A stretch of 64,000 nucleotides of DNA. Origin: JASJBU01 sp963797085 (GTDB lineage: Bacteria; Pseudomonadota; Gammaproteobacteria; Chromatiales; Chromatiaceae). Both the position numbers and the translations under genes were made by a program. Each line of letters opens with the position of its first letter. Position 1 is the stretch's first letter. Below are positions 1-8,483 of the stretch, one piece after another. Where the stretch lies: NCBI GenBank assembly GCA_963797085.1, contig CAWCOA010000001.1, positions 237,859 through 301,858 on the forward strand, given 5' to 3'. The notes beneath the pieces were generated by a model. That model was not told the origin of the DNA. It searched no databases and was given only the letters and a program-made list of their open reading frames with translations.

Positions 1-43
1 GCCTGTTCACGATTCGACTCCCGATAATGGGTACGGAGGCCTT

Positions 44-424
44 ATGAATCTACGTGTATTGGTGATTGACGACGAACCGGGTGTGGCAAGCACATTGCAG
101 GCCTACATGGAAGATGAAGGCATCTATGTCAGGACGGCTGGTTCGGCGGAAGAGGCCCTGGAACTGGTGTCCGAGGGGGCTGTCTTCGATGTCTGTATCA
201 TGGACATGCGCTTGCCGGGGATGGATGGTGATGCCGCCATACTCAATCTGCACCGACTGCAGCCGGCCTTGAAGTTTCTGATTCACACCGGCACCGCCGG
301 TTACCTGGTGCCGAATGATCTGCGCACCATCGGTGTTGATAATCAGCATATATTCAGAAAACCCCTGCCGGACATGGCGCCTCTGGTGGCGGCCGTCAGA
401 ACCCTTGGTACGGCAACTGGCTGA
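44..424 (+). CDS. Single-domain response regulator (receiver)
   Basis: A 126-residue protein that is a stand-alone receiver domain with no output domain. Visible signature residues are the acidic pair D9/D10, the phosphoacceptor D54 in the MDMRLPGMDG motif, T82 and the conserved K106 (RKPL). An AGGCC-type ribosome site (cggaggcctt) sits directly before the ATG. The gene converges on a minus-strand receiver and the remains of a large CheB/CheR/PAS/kinase gene, so it may have been one of its phosphorylation partners; that link is inferred from position. CheY-like single receivers usually act by binding a partner protein or by passing phosphate in a relay. Confidence 0.85.
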   Translation: MNLRVLVIDDEPGVASTLQAYMEDEGIYVRTAGSAEEALELVSEGAVFDVCIMDMRLPGMDGDAAILNLHRLQPALKFLIHTGTAGYLVPNDLRTIGVDNQHIFRKPLPDMAPLVAAVRTLGTATG

Positions 425-454
425 GCACGAATAGGCGCTAATAGAGCGGACTCC

Positions 455-886
455 TCAGCTCGAGGTTGCCGCCAGCAGCTGCTGAATTTTTCTGTCGAGG
501 GTGTCGGCCTGTACAGGCTTCTGCAAAATGGCCAAGCCAGCCGCCTCGATTTTCTGTATGGTGGAAAGCTCCATATCCCCGGTGACGATCAGCGCTGGTA
601 TTTCTACCCCCAGAGCCTCTCGTGCCGCCTGGATCAGTGCTATCCCCGTATCGCCTTCCCGCAGACGGTAATCGGAGATGATGAAATCAAACGGGCCTGC
701 GCCATTTTCTATCAGTGCCAGTGCCTGGGGTCTGTCGATCGCCCCGGTTACCTGGTAGCCATAATTCCGCAGCAAGTGGGTCAATGAATAGAGCACGATG
801 TTGTTGTCATCTATGATCAGCAGGGATATGGCTTGTGTCTGCACCTTCCTTGCTGCCGCCGTTTGCTTGTGGTTGATTGATTGCAA
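455..886 (-). CDS. Receiver domain, probably the detached C terminus of the upstream hybrid kinase
   Basis: A 143-residue reading frame with a full receiver fold: D26/D27 in LLIIDDNN, phosphoacceptor D72 in IISDYRL, T102 and K123 in LQKPV. It overlaps the 3' end of the histidine kinase frame by 80 nt in another frame. In hybrid kinases of this layout the receiver follows the ATPase domain directly. The overlapping stretch (about 807-886) therefore looks like a frameshift that split a kinase-receiver fusion rather than a true gene start. It could still be translated alone, since an ATG is present at 886. Confidence 0.7.
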   Translation of the reverse strand: MQSINHKQTAAARKVQTQAISLLIIDDNNIVLYSLTHLLRNYGYQVTGAIDRPQALALIENGAGPFDFIISDYRLREGDTGIALIQAAREALGVEIPALIVTGDMELSTIQKIEAAGLAILQKPVQADTLDRKIQQLLAATSS

Positions 887-2003
887 CCGGGCTGGCCAGT
901 GGCACTTCCACTGAAAACAGCGAGCCCTCCGCCCAGGCGCACTGTTTTATTTCATGTTGCAGCAAGCGGCTGATTCGCTTAACGATGGAGAGTCCCAACC
1001 CAAGGCCTTTGCGGCGATCCCTGGCTGGATTATCCAGCTGATAGAACTCTTCAAAGATGTGCTCCTGTTGATCCTCCGGTATGCCGATGCCGGTGTCCCA
1101 GACGTCGATACGCAAGAGCTGTCCACGGTGGCGACAACCCAATAAAACCTTGCCGCTCTCTGTATAACGGATGGCATTGGATACCAGGTTGTCAAGTATC
1201 TGGCCCAGCAGCAAAGGGTCGCTGCGGATAGTTGCGGAACATTCAGCCACATGCAGCTTCACAGCCTTGTGCTCAGCGATCGGTCGATAGGTTTTAATCA
1301 GATGGTGGAATAGATCATTGACCGGAAACTCTTTGATCTCGGGTATGATCGTACCGGATTCCAGTTGGCTGACGTTGAGCAGTGCATTGAACAGCTCACT
1401 CATGTTGGCCAGGCTTTTGGAGAGGTTATTGACCAGCCAGAACAACTCCTCGCCTTCCAGTTTCATTTTCAAGAGGTCGGTGATGGTGGTCATCGCCTGC
1501 AGCGGCTGGCGGAGGTCGTGGCTGGCGGCCGCCAGAAAATGGGATTTTGCCTGATTGGCATTTTCCGCGGCTTCCTTGGCCCGCTGGTTTTCGGCTTCTA
1601 TCTTTTTCAGCCGGCTGATATCAGTGACCAGGGTCAGGCATTGCCGGCTGTCAGTCTCGGTGTCGGGTTGTTCCACGCTGTCCAGTTTGGCGAAGAAGCT
1701 GGAGCCTTCCTGCTGCAGTATCTCCGCTTCACAGCTCTGGCGCGCTGGGTTTTTGAACACCCGACGTAGATGTTTAAAGAGGATGTCCCTATACTCCCTG
1801 GTGACGAAATGATAGAAGTCCTGACCCCGCAGCTGGGCCCTCTCTGAACCCAGTAGTTCACTGCCGGTCAGATTGACTTGAAGAATCTGCCCGTCAGGGT
1901 CGAGTTTGAAGTAGCCCACGGGTGCAAAATCAAACAAATCGGCATAGCGGTCACGCGCCAGTTCCAGCTCCAGCTGGTTACGCTGCAACTCCTCATTCTG
2001 CAT
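807..2003 (-). pseudogene. Histidine kinase part of the broken fusion (PAS + HisKA + HATPase)
   Basis: A 398-residue frame. A PAS domain (FAPVGYFKLD, about residues 20-130) is followed by a HisKA H-box with H162 in ASHDLRQPL, an N-box (QILDNLVSNAIRY), G1 (DTGIGIP) and G2 (GLGLGLSIV), so all kinase motifs are kept. The ATG at 2003 is internal. The same frame continues upstream as LYSDLINRHHAPQELPKLFH, which joins the preceding PAS fragment after a one-base insertion near 2060. Confidence 0.8.
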
Positions 2004-3192
2004 CTCCAGCTCGATCTGCTGGACCTCGAGTGCGTGGAACAGCTTGGGGAGCTCTTGTGGAGCGTGGTGCCGATTGATCAGGTCGCTGTACAGTGCGCAG
2101 GCGCTTTTCCGCCAGCCGGCGCAGTTTGTCAGATTTGGAATTGTCTTCGTCCATGGAGTGGTTCTGGTTATCGTCCTTTATTTTGGTGATTGCAGTTTGG
2201 ATGCCGACATGATGAGTGACCTTACCCTGCTCGTCCATCACTGGATAGATGGCTAGATGGTCGCTATATAGCATGCCATCCTTGCGCTGGTTGGTAACTA
2301 TACCGCTCCAGGGCTTACCTGTTTTAATCTCCCGCCACATATTTTCAATGACCTTGGCCGGTGTTTCTGTGGACTTGAGTATGCTGATGTTTTTACCCAG
2401 CACCTCATGCGCAGTATAGCCGGTGACATTGGTAAAGTGGGGGTTCACATATTCGATGTTGCCGTCGGCATCGGTGATGAATACGGATATCGGGCTGTGC
2501 TGGACTGCATGCGAGAGCGCGAGGAGCTGCTCCTGGACCTGCTTCTGCTCCGTAATGTCGATAAAGGTGATGACCGCACCATCGATGACATTTTCGGTCG
2601 TTCGGTAGGGACGCATGCGCATCAGGTACCATCGTCCATCCTGAGTCTGCACTTCCTGTTCCCTGGGTATCAGGTCGTTCAGCACCTGAGTGGCTTCGTC
2701 CGCCAGTTGTTTGTCTTTGATGTTGTTGGCAATGTCGCTCAAGGGGCGGCCGATATCTGTGATGATCAGCTTTACCAGCCGTGTGGCTGACGGGGTGAAA
2801 CGTTGAATGCGCAGATCGTTGTCGAGAAAAATAGTACCGACATCGGTGCTTGCCAGCAGGTTCGACATATCGTTATTCGCCTTTGACAGTTCGTCGAGTT
2901 TCACTTCGTGCTCGGCGTTGACCGTCACCAGCTCTTCATTGACCGATTGCAGTTCTTCTTTGGAGGTCTCCAATTCTTCATTGGTGCTCTGCAACTCCTC
3001 GTTGGAGGATTGCAGCTCTTCATTGGTGGATTTGAGTTCCTCGTTGGAGGTCTCCAGTTCTTCGATGGTGGTTTGCAGGTATTCACGGTTGGAGCGCAGT
3101 TCTCGTTCCAGGTCCACCATCCGGCTGTCGCCCGCTACCGAAGGCTCCGAGGGCAGTGCATGGGCATCTGCGGCCTCACGAAGGCTCGACAT
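1993..3192 (-). pseudogene. Coiled-coil and PAS part of the broken fusion
   Basis: A 399-residue frame. Residues 30-100 are a heptad-like coiled coil made of repeats such as SNEELKSTNEELQSSNEEL, characteristic of CheB/CheR/PAS fusions. Two PAS domains follow, one ending in ITFIDITEQK and one beginning VQHSPISVFITDADGN with a PAC tail. The last 40 residues (TVQRPDQSAP onward) are out of frame with the kinase that should follow. Confidence 0.8.
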
Positions 3193-3620
3193 CTTCGAAA
3201 ACCACGAGCATGGCCGTGCTTGTGGCTGGATTGTTTGGGCAGTGGTTTGACGGTCAGATTGATCAGTTGGGTGTCGCCGTTGGTCTGGACCTTGATCTTT
3301 TCATAACGGATGGATTTTTTATGTGTGACGACCTTGCGCAGGGCCGAACTGAGATCAAGGCGCAGACCCTCACGCGCCAGGCCCAGTATGTTCCAGCTGG
3401 CTTCTCCGCTGGGTGGCTTGAGGTATCTGCCGGTATCACCGTAGAAATAGAGTCCTTCGCCCTTTTCGCTGATCAGTACGCAGGCGGGTGCATAATCATT
3501 CAGCAACATGTGCTCGGTCAGTTCCCGAGGGCTGGGGCTGCGGGCAGGGATGATTTCAGGGGTTTGCCTGGAACTGCCGATATCCAATGGAAATGGGGAT
3601 TTGGCCAGTTCGCATACCAC
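3135..3620 (-). pseudogene. CheR-to-coiled-coil linker part of the broken fusion
   Basis: A 161-residue frame. It contains the PAS-like linker LLNDYAPACVLISEKGEGLY and GDTGRYLKPPSG, which follow CheR in such fusions. It connects back to the CheR fragment by a shift near 3620. It connects forward to VVFEDV and the coiled coil by two closely spaced shifts near 3195-3205; the final residues RGFRRCRAF are out-of-frame reading. Confidence 0.75.
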
Positions 3621-4036
3621 CGGTGCTGGAATAGTGCAGCCCCTTTGCTATGAAAGATCTTCCACTTCCGGTCTATGACCGAGAACAGGTCGATGGCCTC
3701 GCTGATGCTCTCCGAGCTGCCGAGAAACAGATAGCCATCATTGCGCAGCGAATAGTGGAACAGTGGCAGCAGGCGTTTCTGCAGTTGGGGTTCCAGATAG
3801 ATCATCAGATTGCGGCAGCTGATCAGGTCCAGGCGGGAGAAGGGTGGGTCTTTGATGACATTCTGTTCAGCGAAGATCAGCGTGTCGCGAATTGACTTGG
3901 TGACCTGATAGCTGTTCCCCTGTTTGGTGAAGAAACGGCGCAGGCGCTCTGCAGAAACGTCTGCGGCGATGCTCTCTGGAAAAATGCCGATGCGCGCCGT
4001 TTCGATGGCGTTGCTGTCGATGTCGGTGGCAAACAT
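3518..4036 (-). pseudogene. CheR methyltransferase, C-terminal part
   Basis: A 172-residue frame. It carries the SAM-dependent methyltransferase half of CheR: FATDIDSNAIETAR, FAEQNVIKDPPF, DLISCRNLMIYL and YLFLGSSES. The upstream motif VRIWVPGCSTGEEAYS lies in yet another frame at about 4090-4146. The CheR domain is thus complete at the sequence level but spread over three frames. Confidence 0.8.
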
Positions 4037-4144
4037 CTGCAGCTTGTATTCCCGTTTCAGCGGTCCACTGCTTCGCGCAGCAGCATGGCGATTGAATAGG
4101 CTTCTTCTCCGGTGGAGCAGCCGGGCACCCAGATGCGCACCGGT

Positions 4145-4579
4145 TCATCCACCGGCCTGTTGATGGAACAGGGCGGGGATGACCTTTTCCTGCAGGGATT
4201 CGAAGGCTTCTGGATCACGAAAGAAGTTGGAGACACCGATCAATAGTTCTTTGAAGAGGCTCTCTACCTCCAGTGGACTCTGCTGCATATAGCGCAGGTA
4301 ATCGTGTAACCGTTCGAACTGATTGACCGTCATGCGTCGCTCGATACGGCGCAGAATGGTATTGGGTTTGTAATAGGTGAAATCATGCCCGGTCTGGTTG
4401 CGCAACAGCAGGTAGATCTTGTTCAGGTCCTCGCTGCGTTTGGCAACGGATCGCGGCAGCATTTTAATGACCTGGACAAAGACATGCTTGACATACTTGA
4501 TGAGTTGTTCGGCCATCTGTTCCGGCGCCAGAACGAAATCCGCGAGTTCGGTGTGAGATGGCGCTCCTTGGCATGCCAT
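4145..4579 (-). pseudogene. CheB tail and CheR N-terminal part
   Basis: A 144-residue frame. It begins in the end of CheB (TELADFVLAPEQMAEQL), then has the CheR N-terminal helical domain (YKPNTILRRIERRM, LLIGVSNFFRDPEAF). It stops at TGA after HQQAGG, where a single extra base breaks the link to DEPVRIWVPGCSTGEE. Confidence 0.8.
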
Positions 4580-5066
4580 CGTATTTGGCCGTCTTGGGGT
4601 CCTGGACCATCACCATGCCGCCTTTCTCCTTGACCGCCTTTAATCCCAGGGTGCCGTCGCTGCCGGTACCGGAGAGTACGATACAGATCGCCTTGTCTTC
4701 CTGGTCCTGGGCAAAGGAGCGAAAAAAGTAATCGATGGGCAGGCGCATCCCCCGTTTTGCCAGGGGTTCGATGAGCTGCAGCCTACCGTGCAGGATCCCC
4801 ATGTCACGGTTGGGTGGGATGACGTAGGTGCAGTTCGGCGCCACCTTCATGCCGTCGGTAACCTCCATGACATGCATGGCGGTGACACGTTTGATCAGAT
4901 CGGTGAGTATGCTCTTGTGGGTCGGGTCCAGGTGCTGGATCAGGATAAAGGCCATGCCGGTATCGCTTGGCACTTTTTTGAGAAATTGCTCGATCGCCTC
5001 CAGCCCGCCTGCTGAAGCGCCGATAGCGACAATGGGAAAGCCGACGCTGTGGTAGTGCCGAGTCAC
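4464..5066 (-). pseudogene. CheB methylesterase part
   Basis: A 200-residue frame. It holds the catalytic triad of CheB methylesterase: S18 in GASAGG, H45 in IQHLDPTH and D137 in SGTGSDG. Homology ends at YDGMPRSAIS; from there the frame is wrong (HRTRGFRSG) because of one extra base near 4553. The natural N terminus (MTAKRKTTAKKVAAGKK, from 5142) is one frame away. Confidence 0.8.
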
Positions 5067-5142
5067 TCAGAGTCGCGGTCGACCCGATGGATTTTTTGCC
5101 TGCGGCAACTTTTTTAGCAGTGGTTTTCCTTTTTGCAGTCAT

Positions 5143-5479
5143 CTGCAACGCTCCCCCAAGTGTTCTTAAACAATGATTGTGACATTAAACCGGGCCATTA
5201 CAAACTTGAAAATGGCTGGTTTCTGCCAGACTCGAGAACAATCCGGTCATCCCTTGAAATCAACTCGCGATTCATGGTGCGGTCCACTTGCCGCACGTAG
5301 AACTACGTAAGTATGCATGCGTATAGAATTGTTAATAATTTCCTCCTAGAATCTAGATCGAACCTCCAATCACAGGGTGTGTGGAGCCCTACCTGGTGTA
5401 TTGGCTTAGCTGTAATCACTGCGCAAAGGGTAATTCTGTCTTATCTAGTTAATGATTGTATGAATGGGGAATAGGAAAA
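5143..5479. other. Intergenic region between divergent genes
   Basis: An AT-rich 337-bp spacer between the divergent CheB-fusion and PilZ genes. It must hold both promoters. I see no clear -35/-10 pair or RNA gene that I would defend. Confidence 0.5.
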
Positions 5480-5815
5480 ATGAACTTACGCCATGGAGGC
5501 CGCTTGAGTGTTCAACTAGAGGTTATTATCCATCGTAACGGACAGCGTCTCGGCCAATTTCAGACTCGGGATATCTCTCTCTATGGTGTCTTTTTGGAAA
5601 CGGATGCAACGGAGCTTCGCTTGGGCGAATCGGTAGACTTGACCTTTATCCTCTCCGAACAGCCACTCGATAGACGTAAGGTCAAAGGGATGGTTATCCG
5701 GCGCTCAAGCGATGGAGCTGGATTCATGCTTGCGGATGGATTCCATCTTTTCTTCTCCTTCCTGAAACAGCAGAGTTTACATACACCAGCGGAATTGCTG
5801 GTGCGTACCTTCTGA
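5480..5815 (+). CDS. PilZ domain protein
   Basis: A stand-alone PilZ domain of 111 residues from ATG 5480. That start is preferred over the upstream ATG at 5456 because an AGGAAAAA stretch precedes it and the domain begins at once. The c-di-GMP-binding signature is present: R4-x-x-x-R8 followed by D31-x-S33-x-x-G36 (DISLYGVF). PilZ proteins bind cyclic di-GMP and relay it to motility or envelope targets by protein contact. A second single PilZ protein is encoded at 47.8 kb. The target is unknown. Confidence 0.8.
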   Translation: MNLRHGGRLSVQLEVIIHRNGQRLGQFQTRDISLYGVFLETDATELRLGESVDLTFILSEQPLDRRKVKGMVIRRSSDGAGFMLADGFHLFFSFLKQQSLHTPAELLVRTF

Positions 5816-6006
5816 AGTAACTTTGAACATCTCAGCCGAGTCAATTGTAAAGCCTCGTTCGCATAGGTATGGTGATTTGCATGAAGTCGCCGGGGCATGC
5901 AGAATGCCTTCAGTCTTGCAAGCGACAGGCAGGCCGAGAGCAGGATCAGTAATATATCACATTAATGTCTAGGGACAGACGGATCGAATATGAGGGAACA
6001 ACTATC

Positions 6007-6126
6007 ATGAACCATCCACGACAACGGCGACTCGGATTCCTGATGCTGGCAGGATTGATTTTTCTGATCGCATTCATCGTTTCCGTAGTAACGCGCTATG
6101 ATCAGATAGATCAAATATTGCATTGA
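6007..6126 (+). CDS. Small single-span membrane peptide (39 aa)
   Basis: A short frame from ATG 6007 to TGA 6124-6126, with GAGGGA about 10 nt upstream. The product has a basic N terminus (NHPRQRRLG), one hydrophobic span of about 18 residues (FLMLAGLIFLIAFIVSVV) and a short polar tail (TRYDQIDQILH). This is the positive-inside pattern of a small inner-membrane protein. I do not recognise a family. Coding status rests on the ribosome site and the clean membrane-protein composition only. Confidence 0.4.
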   Translation: MNHPRQRRLGFLMLAGLIFLIAFIVSVVTRYDQIDQILH

Positions 6127-6554
6127 ATGCGGCGCTGATTGCTTAGCTGGTTTGTTCACGGCGTTATTCAGGCAAGACGCAGGTCAATCATGCTAATAAG
6201 CGCACTTGCAGCCATCTAGGATTGACCGCTGACCGAGTGCTGGCAGGTTTCCTGCCGCCAGTTGATAGATTCGCGGAACGATCTCAGTGTGCCTCGTCAC
6301 CGATACCCTGACCTTCAGCCCATAACTCGCTCTCTTCCTGGACAGACAATGAGTCAAGCTTAGTAACCTGGAGATATGGATTATAGTTAAAGGCAGGGTA
6401 AAGCTGTCTTATACAGAAGGGTTAAGCAAGCAGGGTTTGTCTGCTGATGAATATTTACCAAGCTTCTCCGGAGGTAATGCATGGAATATTGTCTGAAATA
6501 CTCAACAAGTACTGATGTTGTGTAGAATGTCCAGCAAATTTCACGGAATAGAAC
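6127..6554. other. Intergenic region
   Basis: A 428-bp spacer before the FixJ-type regulator. It contains no convincing gene, hairpin or repeat. The ATG of the next gene has only a weak ribosome site (cacggaatagaac). Confidence 0.4.
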
Positions 6555-7205
6555 ATGGCCCAGTCACAAACAGAGCTTGAGGGAAGCGCAGCAACCGTAT
6601 TCGTGGTGGATGACGATGCCATGATACGCGAGGCCCTGGTTGGCCTGCTGGAACACGCAGGACTCGAGGTCCAGGCATACGCCTCAGCAGACGATTTTCT
6701 CGATGCCTACCACCCCGGTTTGCCGGGTTGCCTGCTGCTCGATATCAATATGCCGGGGATAGATGGCCTGGAACTGCAGGGTTTTCTGGCCGATAAGCAT
6801 CTGCAGATCCCGATTATTTTTCTTACCGGGCAGGCGGATGTAACCAAGACGACCCAGGCGTTTAAGAAAGGCGCATTCGATTTTCTTGAAAAACCGGTTT
6901 CTGCGGAGACATTGCTCGAGCGAATCAGCCAGGCGCTGGCCAGGGACGCCCGACAGCGCGCTCCGGCGATGCGACGTCAAGCCGCCTGGGAGCGTATTGA
7001 GCAACTGACCGCACGGGAACGGGAGGTCCTGGTGCTGCTGGCTTCGGGATACTCGAACAAACAGATGGCAAAGGAGCTGAAAATCAGCATCCGGACCGTC
7101 GAAGGTCACCGGCGTCGGGTGTATGAAAGGATGGCTGCCGAATCATTTGCCAATTTGATAGAGATGACCCGCGACACCGGGCTGCTGGAGGAGAAAGGGC
7201 TTTAG
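6555..7205 (+). CDS. FixJ/NarL-type response regulator
   Basis: A 216-residue two-domain transcription regulator. The receiver (residues 14-125) has D19-D21, phosphoacceptor D63 in LLDINMPG, T91 in FLTG and K113 in EKP. The LuxR-type helix-turn-helix (about 148-195) shows LTAREREVLVLLASGYSNK and RTVEGHRRRVYERM. The FDFLEKP sequence and the overall length match the FixJ subgroup, which usually pairs with a PAS-containing kinase. No kinase lies next to it, so it is an orphan. Long non-coding spacers flank it on both sides. Confidence 0.9.
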   Translation: MAQSQTELEGSAATVFVVDDDAMIREALVGLLEHAGLEVQAYASADDFLDAYHPGLPGCLLLDINMPGIDGLELQGFLADKHLQIPIIFLTGQADVTKTTQAFKKGAFDFLEKPVSAETLLERISQALARDARQRAPAMRRQAAWERIEQLTAREREVLVLLASGYSNKQMAKELKISIRTVEGHRRRVYERMAAESFANLIEMTRDTGLLEEKGL

Positions 7206-7830
7206 CAGCTACAGCTGCTGATTAGCATACTTACGGGGCTATTTTTTACCACGCCGGCACTGCTTGTCAGCGCACAGGCAGTTCTTGCCGCAGCCTATTC
7301 CTTCTTCCCTGGCGGGGGCAAATTAGGTGGACTGGCGAATCTGCGCACTGACGTGTACACAAGCAGTTAGCCGACCAGCATTCATGAAACTCAAACTCAA
7401 TCGTACTTCTTGAGGTGGATCTGGTTTGTTTGGGAAACCTGTGGGCTGTGTATCTCCCATAACCAGCATTCCGGCAACCGCCGTCAACCGTTTCCCTAAG
7501 ACAATCTATTGCTTGCAGATGTGAGCATCATTCTGGGTCAAAATCTCGCTCGGGATGAGTAATTACCTGTCTTGATATTGGGTATTCCCAGGGGTCGATA
7601 CGGCAATCAAGAGGCTTATTGTCAATAGATTGATATTCGGCATTGATAGCATGCCTTGCCGCATGTTATCAATTGAAAACAATAAAATATCAATGAATAA
7701 AAAACACAAATCTTTCTTACAGATTCATGCAGGATCGTTTGTTATTCACGGGAAAAGCAGGGCAGTTTTAAATTGGATATTCCGATAACAAGACCAATCC
7801 ACAACTGTGCTGCAATCGAGGGAGCAAGTT
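7206..7830. other. Long intergenic region with a short Cys-rich open frame
   Basis: A 625-bp spacer. The only coding-like signal is on the minus strand, 7322-7239: 27 codons, without an ATG, ending GCGKNCLCADKQCRRGKK then TAG. It may be the end of a lost small metal-binding protein. The part next to the RTX gene (7640-7780) is strongly AT-rich and likely holds its promoter. Confidence 0.4.
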
Positions 7831-8454
7831 ATGAGACAAATCTATTGTGTTCACAAGAGTGCAGTTCTTAAAGCCTTGGCGTTGGGGATTCTCATCGCAC
7901 CTTTAGCTGTGCAGGCGCTCAGCCTGGGAGGGGAGGGTGCAATTGTCGTCTGCCCGTATCTGCCGGATCACTTGTCTGAAGTACCTCTGTGTGACGGCAA
8001 GCCGGCAACCTGTGTCGGAACCGATGGACATGATGTCATCTTGGGTACCGATGCCACGGATGTCATTGTTGCCGGTTCCGGTAATGACGTCATTCAAGGA
8101 GATGCAGGAGACGATGTTATCTGCGCCGGTGATGGAAATGATGGAATTCATGGCGCCAGGGGAAAGGATACGATATTTGGTGAAGCCGGGGACGATTGGG
8201 TATTTGGCGCCGTTGATGATGATACCCTGCATGGCGGGGATGGAGATTTCGACGTGCTTTGGGGAGGTCCTGGTTTCGATAAGCTGGATGGCGGTGCAGG
8301 AGAATCTGACGTTTGCATGAAGCAGCGGGAAGGGGCTGAAGTAAACCTCGAATCATGCGAAGCAATTTATCCGCCGGTCGGCTATGAACATGATGAAGAG
8401 CACGAAATGGGTACCGGTATCATCGGGCCGCGTTCCGGCATGCATCGACGTTAA
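7831..8454 (+). CDS. Secreted RTX-type calcium-binding repeat protein
   Basis: A 207-residue protein from ATG 7831, chosen because GAGGGAGC lies directly upstream; an earlier in-frame start at 7807 has no such site. An N-terminal signal peptide (hydrophobic LALGILIAPLAVQA, about residues 14-29) precedes tandem nonapeptide-like repeats from 65 to 160 (GTDGHDVILG, GSGNDVIQG, GDGNDGIHG, GEAGDDWVFG). These form the Ca2+-binding beta-roll of RTX proteins. Paired cysteines (C41, C54, C61, C98, C162, C176) suggest disulfides, unusual for classic RTX toxins that leave by type I export. No toxin or protease domain is present, so a structural or adhesive periplasmic/outer role is more likely. Confidence 0.75.
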   Translation: MRQIYCVHKSAVLKALALGILIAPLAVQALSLGGEGAIVVCPYLPDHLSEVPLCDGKPATCVGTDGHDVILGTDATDVIVAGSGNDVIQGDAGDDVICAGDGNDGIHGARGKDTIFGEAGDDWVFGAVDDDTLHGGDGDFDVLWGGPGFDKLDGGAGESDVCMKQREGAEVNLESCEAIYPPVGYEHDEEHEMGTGIIGPRSGMHRR

Positions 8455-8458
8455 TCAG

Positions 8459-8482
8459 ATCGATCGCGCAAGGTCGATCGAT
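8459..8482. terminator. Hairpin between convergent genes
   Basis: A perfect 8-bp inverted repeat (ATCGATCG / CGATCGAT) with an 8-nt loop sits in the 29-bp gap between the convergent RTX and ankyrin genes. There is no long T-run, so if it terminates transcription it probably does so weakly in both directions. Confidence 0.4.
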
Positions 8483-8483
8483 T

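Larger units (their letters stand above)
807..5142 (-). pseudogene. Frameshifted CheB-CheR-PAS-histidine kinase fusion
   Basis: Read right to left, this stretch spells one giant sensor protein: a Lys-rich N terminus starting at ATG 5142 (behind GGGGGAG), CheB methylesterase, CheR methyltransferase, a coiled coil of repeated EELxSxNEEL, PAS domains and a histidine kinase, probably ending in the receiver at 455-886. Single-base shifts near 5055, 4553, 4146, 4046, 3620, 3205, 3195 and 2060 each move the continuing homology to a new frame. Both apparent insertions and deletions occur. I found no nonsense substitution inside a domain. Known proteins of this family combine CheB, CheR and PAS-kinase modules and are thought to couple methylation-type signalling to a kinase. 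It is either a recent pseudogene or a locally mis-sequenced intact gene. Confidence 0.8.
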
